This document shows, in pieces, positions 1-11,795 of a DNA stretch of 64,000 nucleotides. Source of the stretch: Cerrena zonata (taxonomy: Eukaryota > Basidiomycota > Agaricomycetes > Polyporales > Cerrenaceae); NCBI GenBank assembly GCA_038087015.1, contig JASBNA010000009.1, forward strand, positions 248,001 to 312,000. Direction: 5' to 3'. Below the pieces are notes generated by a model, which made no database searches, was not told the origin of the DNA, and saw only the letters and a list, made by a program, of their open reading frames with translations. Positions within the stretch are counted from its first letter, which is position 1. Each line of letters opens with the position of its first letter. The translations under genes were made by a program, and so were the position numbers.

Positions 1-562
1 GAAGTGTTTCTTTCGCAAGACGGTTAAAGCTTTATAGGCTTGAAAGGTTGTATTGTACTAACTACCACACGGTGGTGAACAAAGTTCCTATCTATAATCT
101 AATCTGACAAAAGTTTGACGCCATCGGCTTGCTAATCTAGTACCCTCACTCTCTGAGCTTGTGACAACTATCTAGTATTTCGCAGCCCTGCACAGAATTC
201 TTTCAACGATCCGCTTCGAGTCGGATACGAAGATAGGGATATTCCAAAAAGACCCTGTGTTCAGTTCATCGGATAAATAGGTCGAGACATAAACAGGGTA
301 TGTAAATTTACAATGCATACGTCGCAAGGCTTCAAGGTTTCATCGATATACTACATACTAGCAGGAACAAGCTGCCAATCATCGGTGATCACCCTAGAAA
401 ATACCTACATCCGGGAATTGAAGCTACGCAATCGATTGGCAATTTGGGCAGTGTAACGGAGCATATTCAGAGTCCTGCCTTTTTTGTGATTGTCAGATTG
501 CTAGGCTGTGTTACGTGACTTTTGCACATACTCTAGATCTTAATATAAGCCCGAGTTAGCAC
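1..562. other. Gene-free left edge, upstream region of the prolyl oligopeptidase gene
   Basis: No coding stretch is visible. A TATA-like run (TAATATAAG, 541-549) lies just before the first in-frame ATG at 563, so at least the last part is probably promoter and 5' leader of the downstream gene. Nothing else is recognised. Confidence 0.5.
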
Positions 563-3500
563 ATGCACCAGGGTCCTCTCCGTATATCTGGCTTGCACCC
601 CGCCAAATTATTTAAAGCCAGGATACCGGTCTCTCATTACTCCTCCTACGCCCAGAGCCCAGATCTTCTGTCCTTGGGACTTATTTCCAGACCATTATCA
701 TCTAGAGCACGCAGTTCCTCAAGTATTAGATACCCATCATCTACATCTTTACTTAGACGTTCGCTGGCAACAACCCAAACTCCACAGATGCCTTCACCCA
801 CCCCTTGGACGCCAGGAAAATACCCTCAGGCTCGTATCTCGGATCACACTGACGTTTACAAGAGCAAGAAGTCAGGTACCGTCACTGTCAGCGATCCATA
901 TGAATGGCTTGAGCACGACACTCCCGAACGCGAGACATGGATCAACGCACAGGCCGACTTCACAGAAGAGTACTTGACGCAGAATCCAGACAGGAAGATC
1001 CTCGAGGACGAAATAAGGAAGAACACTGATTATGCCAAGGTAACTATAATATTTATTATTCTATCGCTATTAATGTTGACGAAACGCGATTATCCCATAG
1101 TTCTCGTCTCCAAGCTTGAAAGAGGATAACAAGTGGTACTGGTACTACAACACTGGGCTCCAGGCTCAGTCTGGTCAGTTATTTTGATCTTCGTGACACG
1201 AGTTCAGAGTGCGCTGACACGCGTTTTTGTCTCAGTCATCTACCGCTCTAAAGACAGCACCCTGCCCGACTTTTCAAAAGAGGACGGTCCGGGTGGAGAG
1301 ATCTTCTTCGACGTATGACGTTTAGTCCCATTAGGAGTACTGAGTATGAACTCAATTTCCGAATTTTAGCCAAACCTGCTCGCAGACGATGGCACTGCTG
1401 CTCTTTCTGCAACCGCTTTCTCCAAATCGGGAGAGTATTTCGCGTATGGTATCTCCCGCTCTGTAAGTACACCTCCCATATAATCTCACCATCACAATTT
1501 ACATTGACGAAACAAATGACAGGGAAGTGACTTTTACACTGTCTACGTCCGCCCCACTTCCTCACCTTTAGCTCCCGTTGATGGTCAGAAGGTGTCACAC
1601 GACACTGGTCGTTTGACAGACGAAGTACGCTTCGTCAAGTTTTCGAGCATCACTTGGACACATGATTCGAAGGGGTTCTTCTATCAGGTATCTCCTCTTT
1701 ATTTCCCCGCTTGTAGTGAACCCTAATGTTTCCCCTGTAGAGGTTCCCAGATAGAGAATCCCATGGCTCCGCCAATGAAGACAAAGCCGGTACGGAAACC
1801 CAAAGTGACAAGGACGCCCTGTTGTACTATCATCGCGTCGGAACCCCACAGTGTATGCACACCTTCCATGCGTGATCTTTAATCTCTCTTTCTGATCGCC
1901 GAATCTGAACCAGCGGATGATGTTTTGGTACACCGAGACCCCCAGAATCCGGAATGGATGTGGGGAGCCGGAATCTCAGAGGTCGATGGCAAATACCTTA
2001 TTTTGTCGATCTCGAGAGATACGTCTCGGGTAAGTCGGATACTCTTCTTCTCTTTACTAGGATCGCCGGATCCACCTGACGGATGTGATTGACTGACTTT
2101 TGGGTTTGATCAGAAAAACCGACTCTGGATCGCAGATCTCGAGAGCCAGAATATCGGTCCAGATCTCAAGTGGAACAAGCTCATTGATGAATTTGATTCT
2201 CGATATGACTAGTATGTTATCTTTTTATAATCTGTCGAATCTCCAAGATAGTGACCATGAAATGTCAGTATCGCAAACAATGGCACGACGTTCTACTTCC
2301 TTACCAATAAGGATGCTCCACAATACAAACTTGTCAGCGTTGACATTACTCATCCAGCTGAGCAACGTGTCTTCAAGGACATCTTACCCGAGGATAAGGA
2401 TGCTCATCTCGAGGACGTTCTGGCCGTTAATGGAGACCATTTTGCTGTCGTCTACAAGCGTAACGTACGAAAAGCACTCCTACCATATATAATACACAAC
2501 TGATGTTTGGTTTACCGTTGCAGGTCAAGGATGAGATTTATATCTATAATTTCGCTGGAGAACGTCTCACTCGCCTAGCTCCAGACTTCGTTGGGGCCGC
2601 CACCCTCTCTGGGCGTCGTTCCAAGCAGTGGATCTTCAGTACCCTCATCGGCTTCACTACACCCGGTATTGTTGCCAAATACGACTTCAAGGAGCCGGAA
2701 GAAAAGAGATGGAGCGTATACAGGAAGACTTTAGTAAATGGTCTGAACCCAGACGATTTCCTTGCTGACCAGGTATTTCCCGTTTTATCGAACGGAAGAA
2801 AATAGTTCCAGTTTAACTCATAATCTATTCAGGTTTGGTATAACAGCAAAGACGGGACCAAGGTACCCATGTTTATTGTAAGGCACAAAGATACCAAGTT
2901 CGACGGGACCGCACCGGCTATCCAATACGGTTCGTTCACGCTAAATACATCCTTGGGAACTATCGGCTAACATAATCCACAAGGCTACGGTGGCTTCACT
3001 ATTTCCATCAACCCGTTCTTTAGTCCATCGATTCTCACTTTCTTGCAACGATATGGTGCTGTCCTGGCTGTCCCCAACATCCGTGGTGGCGGAGAGTTCG
3101 GCGAAGAATGGCATCTCGCTGGTACCAAGGAACGAAAGGTCAACTGCTTCGATGATTTCATTGCCGCCAGGTATATCCTCTTTCCTGTTTCGAAATCTTG
3201 TTTGTTAATCAGTTTCTACAGTGAGTATCTCGTGAAGGAGAAATATGCTGCTCGTGGCAAGATTGCCATCAACGGTGGCTCCAACGGAGGTCTTCTGGTC
3301 GCTGCGTGTGTGAACAGAGCCCCTGAAGGCCTTCTGGGAGCGGCTGTCGCTGAAGTTGGCGTGCACGATTTGCTGAAGGTAACCACCAACTTCCTTTTGT
3401 TACCAAATTGCTCATTTAATTTTTAGTTCGCGGATTTCACAATTGGACGAGCGTGGGTTTCTGACTATGGTGATCCTCATGATGCCAATGACTTCGATTT

Positions 3501-3899
3501 CATCTATCCCATCTCTCCGGTCCACAATGTGCCGAAGGGCAAAAAGCTTCCTCCCACCATTCTATTGACGGCTGACCGTACGTGTATCTTCCATGGCTAC
3601 ATGTCTCCTATATGGTCTAACGCCCCTTTCACAGATGACGATCGAGTCGTTCCTCTACACTCCTTCAAACTCGCAGCTACTCTTCAGGAATATGGCCGTG
3701 ACAACTCGCATCCTTTGCTTATCCGAATTGACAAGAAGGCCGGCCATGGTGCGGGGAAATCTACCGAGAAGAGGTAAGGATTTAATTTGGGCTAAGCAAA
3801 CTCCGACATGTACTGACTATGTGATTTAGGATCCAAGAAGCCGCGGATAAGTGGGGCTTTGTCGTTCAATCGATAGGACTTACGAGTAAATCAGCCTAA
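563..3899 (+). CDS. Prolyl oligopeptidase (S9A serine peptidase), 16 exons
   Basis: Cytosolic-type serine peptidase that cleaves short peptides after proline; in some mushrooms a paralogue also processes cyclic-peptide precursors, but no such precursor is visible here. Exons: 563-1039, 1101-1173, 1236-1312, 1370-1462, 1523-1687, 1741-1852, 1914-2029, 2114-2211, 2269-2464, 2524-2772, 2833-2929, 2984-3170, 3222-3378, 3427-3577, 3635-3773, 3830-3899. They join in frame to 743 aa from the ATG at 788, the usual family length, or 818 aa from the ATG at 563. The N-terminal propeller part is followed by the hydrolase domain: nucleophile Ser in GGSNGG (about 3281), Asp in DDRV (exon 15) and His in GHGAG, so the triad is complete. 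The extra 75 residues are Ser/Arg-rich, almost without acidic residues, and end near LLRRSLATT, like a mitochondrial presequence. Which start is used cannot be decided here. No break in frame was found. Confidence 0.9.
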
Positions 3900-4729
3900 T
3901 GGACTCTAACCTTGTGATATACCCTTTTCGCTGATGCAGTAGAAGCAACGGACTTTTCAAATGTATGGTTAAATGTGGTATTGACATTTCACAATAATCT
4001 GCTTGCAAACGCAAAATATAGCCTCATTTAGCAGCATGCCGAGGATTGACCACAATGTTCGCGGATTCCTGTAAGATTCGGAAAGTGGTAACCCCAGCCT
4101 TTCGTCCATGTTAGTTGACCTGGTGGCGTTCTGCGCTCAACCTTTCCACTTTCATTGTCTAGCTGATAAGTTTCTTCCGCATCACCATCTTTGAACCTAT
4201 GTACTTCGATTACGGGTGCCTTCAATAACCTATAAATTGAGTATCATGTTTCGGGAGGAAGGCTGATTCCCTTTCCCGCAACTTGCACCAACATCAGTGC
4301 GTCCTGCTTTGTACGTTTCTCTCAAGATCAAGCCTGCTTACAAACGCCGTTATAAGCTCAGGATCTCATAAAAATTACCTCAACCCTAGCACTTCTATAT
4401 CTCAAGCATTACTTCGTATGTGAAATAGCTCGCGGAAAGTATTGTTTATTTTTATTTCAAAAATTCGTCTCTACTCGCAGCCTCACGGAAAGATAATCTG
4501 CGAGTATTGATCCCGTACTTAATAACTCAGTCTCGGCGAGGGATTGGTCATTCTCTTTACGCAATTTCAATCTTCCTTCCCAAAAGCAGACGTGCACTGA
4601 CCCGCAATATTAGCCTCAGGCTCAGACGCCGAGAGGTGTGATTCTGAACTGCTTGTGGCGGATGCAAACAGGGTATATCATGCCTAGACTACATCCCTTA
4701 AACCTCTTTTCCCAACCACCAACGTCAAC
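3900..4729. other. Intergenic; one doubtful small ORF
   Basis: Downstream of the peptidase and upstream of the transporter. A 65-aa minus-strand ORF (4028-4225) ends in a Cys pair and has no family resemblance I recognise; it overlaps the likely 3' end of the peptidase transcript. The stretch at 4560-4729 probably holds the transporter promoter. No repeat or RNA gene was seen. Confidence 0.35.
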
Positions 4730-7700
4730 ATGTCGGGCTGTGCCAACTACGGCTCACAGAATGGCTCTTCATGTGCATGTCCTGTAGGTTTCGGCGGATC
4801 GACTTGTTCGCAGCCTGCATGTGGAGGCAACATTTTCCAAGGAACTAGCCGCTCGTTAACACCTCTCTCAAATGGGTCCAACGGAACGTCGTTTGCGAAT
4901 CTAACAGCGGCAGGATGTAGCTGTGAAGATGGGTGGACCGGTACAGGCTGCAATGTCTGCCAGACGGCTCAAGCATGCCAGTCTGGGTTCTCGTCAGTTT
5001 CCCAAGTTTCCGCAGGCTCCCTGCCGCTGGGAGCATCACCCGTCCCCACCGGTCAGAATAGCACTTTGGTTTGCAATAATGCGCCGAAGGTTTACGCTGC
5101 GGGAGAGATGAGCTGTCAGGTTAACGTACGATGGTTTATTCTACGTGACATTCTCTGTTAGGCTGACTCTGCATCGTGCAGAACCCTACGCTACAAGCTT
5201 TATACCCTCTAATCTCAACCCTCAATATCCTGCGTACAGTAGATCCCTCACTGACCCCGCTTCCCAATGTTACTGGATTTGGTACCAATGGTACTATGTA
5301 CGCCCAGCTGTTCTACGATGGAGAGGAGCAATTCTACTGTGCTTCAGATAGCTGTGTACAATCTCAAGACGCGAGTTCAGGTAGCTCTGCCTATAAGTGC
5401 AATAACCTCAAGTGCACCTGTATACCAAATGCGACATTCTGTGGTGGCGTCCCAATCACCAACCTGACAACTACGATTAATATGCTCAGTGGGGCTGTCA
5501 GCATCTCTTGTGATGCCCCTTCGTCTTCGAATAACATGGCCACTTGTTCATTCCAACAAGCTACTATTAACTCTGTCTTTGGCAGCGCTGGTCTCTCGCT
5601 CAACGGATGTACTTTTGGCGAGTGCGTACGACAAAGTGTTATCGATACCGCGTCGGGGAATTCCACTTCATCGGACTCACAAGGGAGCGGGAGCTCACTC
5701 GGTGGGGGCGTTATTGCGGGACTGGCTGTCGTCGGTGGTTTAATTGGCCTAGCACTATTGTTCCTGCTGTGGGGCTTCGTAGTTCAACGAAAAGCTCGCA
5801 GAACCCCCCGCTCGCCGTTAGATAGGACAGGTGGAGCGGCGGTGGAATGGTCCGACGTCAGCTACTTCGTTCCTAATTCAAGCAAATTCTTCGATTTTCC
5901 CAGACGCAAGAAGCCAAACCAAGGTGACTTCGCAGACCACAAAGTAATCTTGGATAATGTCAGCGGCCAGGTGCTCGCTGGACATATGATGGCCATCCTT
6001 GGACCCAGCGGTAAGTGTAGTGTTCTCCGTGTTCTCCAGGTTCCTCATTCTGTTCTCGCCTCGCCAGGTGCTGGAAAGACCACTTTAATCGAGATACTTG
6101 CTGGTAAGAGCAAATCTGGACATGCTACAGGGGTCTGTTACTTTCCCAGGATCGCCTACAACACCACGTGTTGGCTTTGTCCCCCAACAAGATGTCCTCC
6201 CGCCCATGCTAACAGTCACTGAAGCACTGTTATTTGCTGCTCGTCTTCGTCTCCCCGAAAATATTCCAGACTCGGAGAAAGCGGCTCGTGTACACGACGT
6301 TATTGACAAACTCGGACTCGCACACATCCGTGATACGAGAATAGGAGACGGTGAGAAGCGTGGTATTAGTGGGGGTGAGATGAGAAGGGTTAGCATTGGG
6401 CTAGAGCTAGTTGCCTAAACCCGATGTATTAATTCTGGATGAGCCGACTAGTGGACTCGACTCCGTGTCCGCTTCTAAAGTGGCCAAAGTCTTGCATGCC
6501 CTCGCGCACGATCCCGAGAATCCCACTGCCGTTATTGCTTCCATCCACCAGCCCAGGCAAGTGGAATTGTTTCCCACTATACAGATCGTGGGCTGACTGG
6601 ATACTCTGACAGTTCGCAGCTTTATCGGACGTTCGATCAGATTCTATTACTAGCCCATGGGCGAGCTCTATACTCTGGCGCAGGAGGTCTTGAACCATCA
6701 CACTATTTCTCTTCTCAAGGTATAACCTACCAAGAGGGTTATAACGTTGCTGATTACCTTCTGGACGTCGCTAGCGACCCTCCAGTCGCGCTTTTCCAAA
6801 ATGCGGGTAGCTCGCAAGTGTCCAATGAAACTCCTCCGCATACCAAGGAACAAAATGAAGTCGATACTGAGAAAGGAAACTCCCATAGTAATATCGTCCT
6901 AGGTAATTTTGAAAATAATTCCGGCCAGATGCAGAAGAGAGACAGAAGGTCGACCTATGCCGCAACATTCCTGACTCAGCTGGAGGTTTTGTCTGCACGG
7001 GAATGGAAGATCTTGAAGAGGGATTATACACTCTTCTTTACTCATGTCGCAGTCGCGAGCGTGCTTGGTGTCTTCTGCGGTAGGTGATTTTATCTTTCTG
7101 ACTCATTGCCTGTCTTCAATCTCACGATGTGTAGGCGGTTTGTACTTTAAAACCGACATAACTATTGCTGGGTTCCAATCGCGTGTCGGTTGTCTTTTCT
7201 TCCTGGTAAGCCTCTCAATATTCGATAATTTGCGCCTCAGCTCTAATAGTATCGTCAGGGTGCCCTTATTGCATTCTCATCACTGAGTGCCTTGTACAAC
7301 GTTGTGACAATCAGGCCCCTCTTCCTCCGTGAGCGATCAGCATCATTTTACAGGTTCGTCCAATTGTTTTGCATCTACGCGTGTTACACTCTGAATTTGC
7401 TTATTTTTAGCCCGACTGCTTGGTTGCTGTCTCGCTTCATCTTTGATGTCCTACCACTACGAATCATACCGACCATTATTGTGTCAACCATGTATGTTCA
7501 TTTTTTTTCCATTCACGTGCTGCCGGTCTAATTGTATCCTACACAAGCGTTTATTGGATGGCAGGTTTGGCGCATGACGCTGCCCACTTCTTCAAGTTCC
7601 TATTCATATTGGTTCTTTACACCCTTGCGATGACTCTCTGGGTACTTGCTATTTTAATTGTCTTCTGTGTAGTGATTCCTAACTATTCCACATCTAGAAC

Positions 7701-8142
7701 TTCCTCTTGGCATGCTTCTTTAGTAATGGTGGGATTGCAATCCTACTTAGCGCACTGACAGCACTGTATCAAATGACTTTCGCTGGCTTTTTCGTTCACC
7801 TGAACGATATCCCTCCTGTTCTTCGGTGGCTACAGTGGCTTTGTCCCCTCAAATATACCCTCGAAGCCCTTTCTGTCAACGAAGTTGGATCTGGGCTCAT
7901 GATCCAAGACTCATTGCAAGGGGTCCCCGTAAATGTCTCGGCGAGTTTAATCATGAATCTCGTGCGTTTCTTTTTCCTTTTGAATATTCTGTTGACCCCG
8001 AAACTTACTATGTGGGTTATAGTTATTTGGCTTTGGTTCGAACAATTACTATCGAGATGTACTTGTTTTGTTCGCATACATCGCAGGGTTTGGCCTTGGG
8101 GTCATTGGTATTGTCTGGCTCAAGGTTCGGGAGAGGCGTTGA
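4730..8142 (+). CDS. ADP1: Adp1-like ABCG transporter, with two apparent 1-base frameshifts
   Basis: Half-size ABCG membrane transporter of the yeast Adp1 type; substrate unknown. Exons: 4730-5125, 5182-6010, 6068-6556, 6613-7079, 7135-7205, 7259-7353, 7411-7491, 7548-7641, 7698-7961, 8023-8142. Order: Cys-rich EGF-like region (CANYG, CACPVGFGG, PACGGNIFQG), a further Cys-rich luminal part, one membrane segment (about 5700-5790), Walker A GPSGAGKTT split by an intron, signature ISGGEMRRVS, Walker B LILDEPTSGLD, then a C-terminal multi-pass membrane domain ending in KVRERR. The intron after IHQP is GC-AG (donor GCAAGT at 6557). Two single-base insertions break the frame: a fourth G at 6130-6133 and an extra T at 6416, both inside the conserved ATP-binding domain. 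The rest of the protein is intact and well conserved, so this is either a young pseudogene or an assembly error. No signal peptide is encoded at the chosen start, though the family normally has one; an upstream exon may be missing. Confidence 0.82.
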
Positions 8143-8349
8143 AGTTTTTTTTTCCATGTAAGAATGTTGGTTACTTTGATCTCTGAACAATTGTATTTCG
8201 CTCCTTTTGTTTGTAACTCTGCTAATTGTTCTATATACCGCTAGGTAAGCGGAGGACAATAAACAAATGGTCTGATATTTGCGGCTACGTAACCCTCATA
8301 TATATACCTCCATGTTGTGTCGCGCACAATCTCAACCACCACGAATAAC

Positions 8350-9120
8350 ATGGCCGCTACGTCCAGTCCACTTCTAAAGTGCCCTACAGAAATTCTTCAA
8401 GAAATATTTTCCTTTGCTTGCGACGATGACAGGACAAAATCCTCGTTATCTCTCGTTTCCTGGTACATCAACCAAGTGGTCAAGCCGTTGGAACTACAGG
8501 TAGTTGAGCTGAAATACATCTACAAGGTCCAAGTATTTCTCCGGTACCTCGAGTCCTTAGAACCAGCGGATCGTCGGGTCAAATCTCTTACCATCGTTCT
8601 ATCACCCCACGAGCCCCGCTCGCCGAAAGTCATGGAACTCATCGAGATCCTTACTCCTCACCTCCAATCCCTTACAATTATCGGAATGTGCCTCTGGGTA
8701 CAGAGATTCATTCCTTCATTTATCCCAACTCATTTTCCCGACCTCAAAAACATTGTGATCGAGGCAATAGTGGTAGATGAAAGTTTCTTTATCGACTCGC
8801 ACACAGCTCCTCGTTTACAAAGAATCAAGATCAGACGCATGGATCATTACTTGGACAGAGTTTGCCTCTCCAAGGTGAACCTTGCTAAACATTTCCAGAG
8901 GATTGCTCCAATGCTCGCAGAGCTCGATATACACGAGGAAATCTCCCCTACTCCGGGACAAATGCAAGATGAGCTCAAAGAGCTTTGGTCATTTGTTTAC
9001 TCCAATCAGCAGAGCATTCCTAGGCTTAGCGGCGGAGATAGGAACATTCAGGACCTTTCTGATGCAAGGTTCATCGCGCATAATTTCAAGGTCATCTGGA
9101 AATCCCCTCGGGACCGCTAG
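8350..9120 (+). CDS. F-box protein, 256 aa, single exon
   Basis: Probable substrate adaptor of an SCF ubiquitin ligase. The ATG at 8350 is the first in frame and precedes an N-terminal F-box (LKCPTEILQEIFSFAC, then LVSWYINQVV and a hydrophobic run). The remainder has weak leucine-rich spacing (LKSLTIVLS, LQSLTIIGM, FPDLKNIVI, APRLQRIKI) typical of fungal F-box proteins without a clear substrate domain. No intron is needed. It is shorter than and not closely alike to the other F-box genes in this window. The target is unknown. Confidence 0.7.
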   Translation: MAATSSPLLKCPTEILQEIFSFACDDDRTKSSLSLVSWYINQVVKPLELQVVELKYIYKVQVFLRYLESLEPADRRVKSLTIVLSPHEPRSPKVMELIEILTPHLQSLTIIGMCLWVQRFIPSFIPTHFPDLKNIVIEAIVVDESFFIDSHTAPRLQRIKIRRMDHYLDRVCLSKVNLAKHFQRIAPMLAELDIHEEISPTPGQMQDELKELWSFVYSNQQSIPRLSGGDRNIQDLSDARFIAHNFKVIWKSPRDR

Positions 9121-9457
9121 TGACAGTTTAAATACTGTCTGCGAGCCGGGTTGCTTTCAGGCAAGATGCCTATCTATAGGGGATGTGTGTCTTAGTTTCT
9201 ATTGACCTGTAGATGATTTGGCTCAGACAATGACGGTATTATATATCACTTTCCTTGTCGTTGACATATCTCGTGGCAGTCGTGGCAGAAAAGGCATATG
9301 TCGGCTATGAGTAGTGTGTTGTTCTAAACAATGAGTAGGTATCCGTAATGCATAACAAATTACAAGCGAAAATCTAGTTGCTTGGGCTGCGTAGAGTACG
9401 TGAACATGGATTGTCCGTGAGGGAAAGGGATGAAGGATTGAGATAGCTTCACTTATC
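9121..9457. other. Intergenic between two convergent genes
   Basis: Only the 3' ends of the F-box gene (plus) and the carrier gene (minus) meet here. A short direct repeat (CGTGGCAGT/CGTGGCAGA, near 9271) is visible. No gene or RNA is seen. Confidence 0.5.
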
Positions 9458-10777
9458 TCAATCCCCAGATGTTGAGGTGGCTGCGCGTTTCCGGTCTCGT
9501 CGATCTCCTGCCATGCGTAAGAGCCAGGCTAAATTCTCGTAGACGACAAAGGTGACACAGGTACCCGGGAGGACACGGACAAGGTTGGTACCTAGGCCTC
9601 GGTAGAAACCTCGTATGCCTTCTTCAGCCCATGTCCGTTTTACGCATGTCGGTATTGTGGGGTACAGATGAGCCGTCGCATTATTCTGTAGTTTTAAAAT
9701 TGTAGATAAATAATAATGCGTGATGAGGATAAGCGGAGAGACTCACTTGAATTCTTGAACGGACAACTTGGTACGGATAGGTTGAGGTAAGTGCTATTAG
9801 CTTGCTTGCGCCAGACATTATCGTGTATGCAGTATTAGACTAGGTCACGAAAGATTAAGAGGATAATAATATGGCTGTAGAGTCGTGTACTTACTAATTT
9901 ATCATCATTGGAGGTCCATTCGCGGCCAGCTTGGGCGAATTGTCGTCGTTTACGTTCGAAACCCCATCGTTTGAGCTCTTCGTAGCACATGAACTGTATC
10001 GCTCCATTACTAACACCAAACAGTGCTAAAGAGGTACCCCGGTACAGGCCCTTAAGACCCTCCGTTTTATAAATCTCCCGTACACCATCTGATAAACCTG
10101 TCAGTATGAGCAGACTTGAATTGACATGCACAATGGGAACATACGCGTAAGACTTTTGTAGGCGGTAGGTTCATCAGGCCGTGTGGTAAACATCCGTACT
10201 TTCACAACCCATATTGGATTCGTCATTATGGCCGTCACAGCACCTAAGAAATACGCGGTTAGATAATCTGGGGTGATTAAACAAGTTTATGATTCGCGAA
10301 CTTGCTTGAGCGGAGCACAGTAGGTATGATCCCGGAGACATTTTAAAATTCGGGTCACCTCCAGAGGCTCGTTGTTTGAGCATGTTGTAACTTGTAAGGC
10401 ATTGCGTCAGTAAACTACGAATAGCCCTCCTGGTCGAGACTCACAAAAGAAAGTAAAGACCCCAGCTTGATGCGTTTCCAGCTATGTTTGGACCCACTCC
10501 CCTATACAACCCTCTCCATCCTTGCGTACCCTTGATCTCTCGTAATGAATTCCATATCGCTCGTCCGACACCACCTTTCGGCTTGTCTGTTGCAACTTGA
10601 AACTTGATTTTCAGAAGATCGAGCGGGTGCATACATAGTACCGCGACAACTCCAGCTCCTATACCAGCAAATGCATGATCCTACGCATATTAAAACATCA
10701 AAACTATTCAGTGTACCCGCTATAAGAATGCTTACCAATGCCGCTGAAGGAAAGAACGTCGGTACCGGCTTGTTCAT
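9458..10777 (-). CDS. FLX1: Mitochondrial carrier, Flx1/SLC25A32-like (FAD or folate)
   Basis: Inner-membrane mitochondrial carrier; the family imports or exports FAD or folate. Exons in reading order: 10777-10736, 10680-10445, 10390-10302, 10243-10145, 10088-9895, 9839-9747, 9685-9458, joining in frame to 326 aa, close to yeast Flx1 (311). Three repeats are recognisable from their signatures: HPLDLLKIK in the first, NPIWVVKVR in the second (the P-x-W form of the FAD/folate branch) and YPYQVVRSR in the third, each followed by a GLYRG or GFYRG motif. One donor is the weak GTTCGC at 10301, chosen because it gives the conserved ASAVTAIMTNP run. Substrate choice between FAD and folate cannot be made from sequence alone. 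No frame break. Confidence 0.9.
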
Positions 10778-11369
10778 ATACAAGTGAGCAGTGCACGGGC
10801 AGTGCTACGTCCTAAGTAAAAACAGAGGACCAGAACAGGGACTGGTTATGAGCTGGAGGGAACGGAAAGTGTTGGCTCAGTTCGCTTTCAAACCTGTGGG
10901 TCGATGAAGTCAGAGCTTCATAACGTCAATAATACAGCCGTTTCGGAAAACTATGTCAGTAGCGCTCTACGCGCGTTGTGAAAATCAAAAATAGTCAAAA
11001 TGCCTATCAAGCAGGATTCAGCCATTATCGACCTCAATGGGTATCTCAAATGCCTCCAGAGTCCCGAAACATGCCGAAAATGAAGTCTGCGGAGAGCGTG
11101 AACTTGTGCGAACTTCTTAGGCTTCATAGCCATCTCCCACGTCATGAAAGGTTCTGTTGAGATTTTGTAGTCACAACTTGTCTATCGGAGTGTACAAAGT
11201 ATAACCCAGACATGATGAGTCCTTTTAAGCTCACATATGACCTTCAAAAATTTTAAACGGTACAGAAATGGTTCTTGGAAAGATACTACGGTATGTCGGG
11301 AATTAGGCGCCCGTTATGTGGCAACTGAAGTTAGTCGAAGCTATTCGTTAAGCTCATATTTGTGTGCCT
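10778..11369. other. Intergenic, upstream of the carrier gene
   Basis: Short overlapping ORFs of 60-64 codons on both strands near 10951-11160 look random. The part next to 10777 is probably the carrier promoter. The last three bases (CCT, 11367-11369) are the left target duplication of the adjacent transposon. Confidence 0.45.
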
Positions 11370-11474
11370 CACCGCATGAAATCGAAAACGATGGAAGTTC
11401 GTCATAACGCTGTCACAGCGTCATGATAGCGAGGTGTTGAGGATGTGACAGTCGTATGTCAGGCATTTGGTCAC
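11370..11474 (+). repeat. Left terminal inverted repeat of the 1.4-kb transposon
   Basis: Begins CACCGCATGAAATCG and ends ATTTGGTCAC. It pairs with 12693-12797 over 105 bp with eight mismatches, all of them transitions. Confidence 0.85.
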
Positions 11475-11764
11475 AACAGCATAATGCAATCCCGATGGGG
11501 ACATTTCACACATGCGATAGGCAAAGTGACATCGAAATGACGGGCCTGATCATATTAAGTATTAGGTAATGTTCATCCAGGCTTCCTAATCCGGATGTTT
11601 TCATGGAGAAGTTGGAATGCGAAATGAATCGAAATAAATCACATTAAATTGTGTACTAACTTGAATATATATCGAGAAACTCGGTTGTCATAGATAAGTG
11701 TACAAGTAGATACTACTAATGTTAGTCAGATTACGGCAATGAGCTGTGGCTAGGTAGTAGACAA

Positions 11765-11795
11765 GGAGGAGGAGGAGGAGGAGGAGGAGGAGGAG
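11765..11795. repeat. GGA trinucleotide microsatellite
   Basis: About ten perfect GGA units inside the transposon. On the minus strand it encodes a serine run in a chance ORF. Confidence 0.9.

Noticed and set aside
4028..4225. 65-codon minus ORF downstream of the peptidase
   Set aside because: No family features, overlaps a probable 3' UTR, and no splice partner was found. Kept only as a remark.
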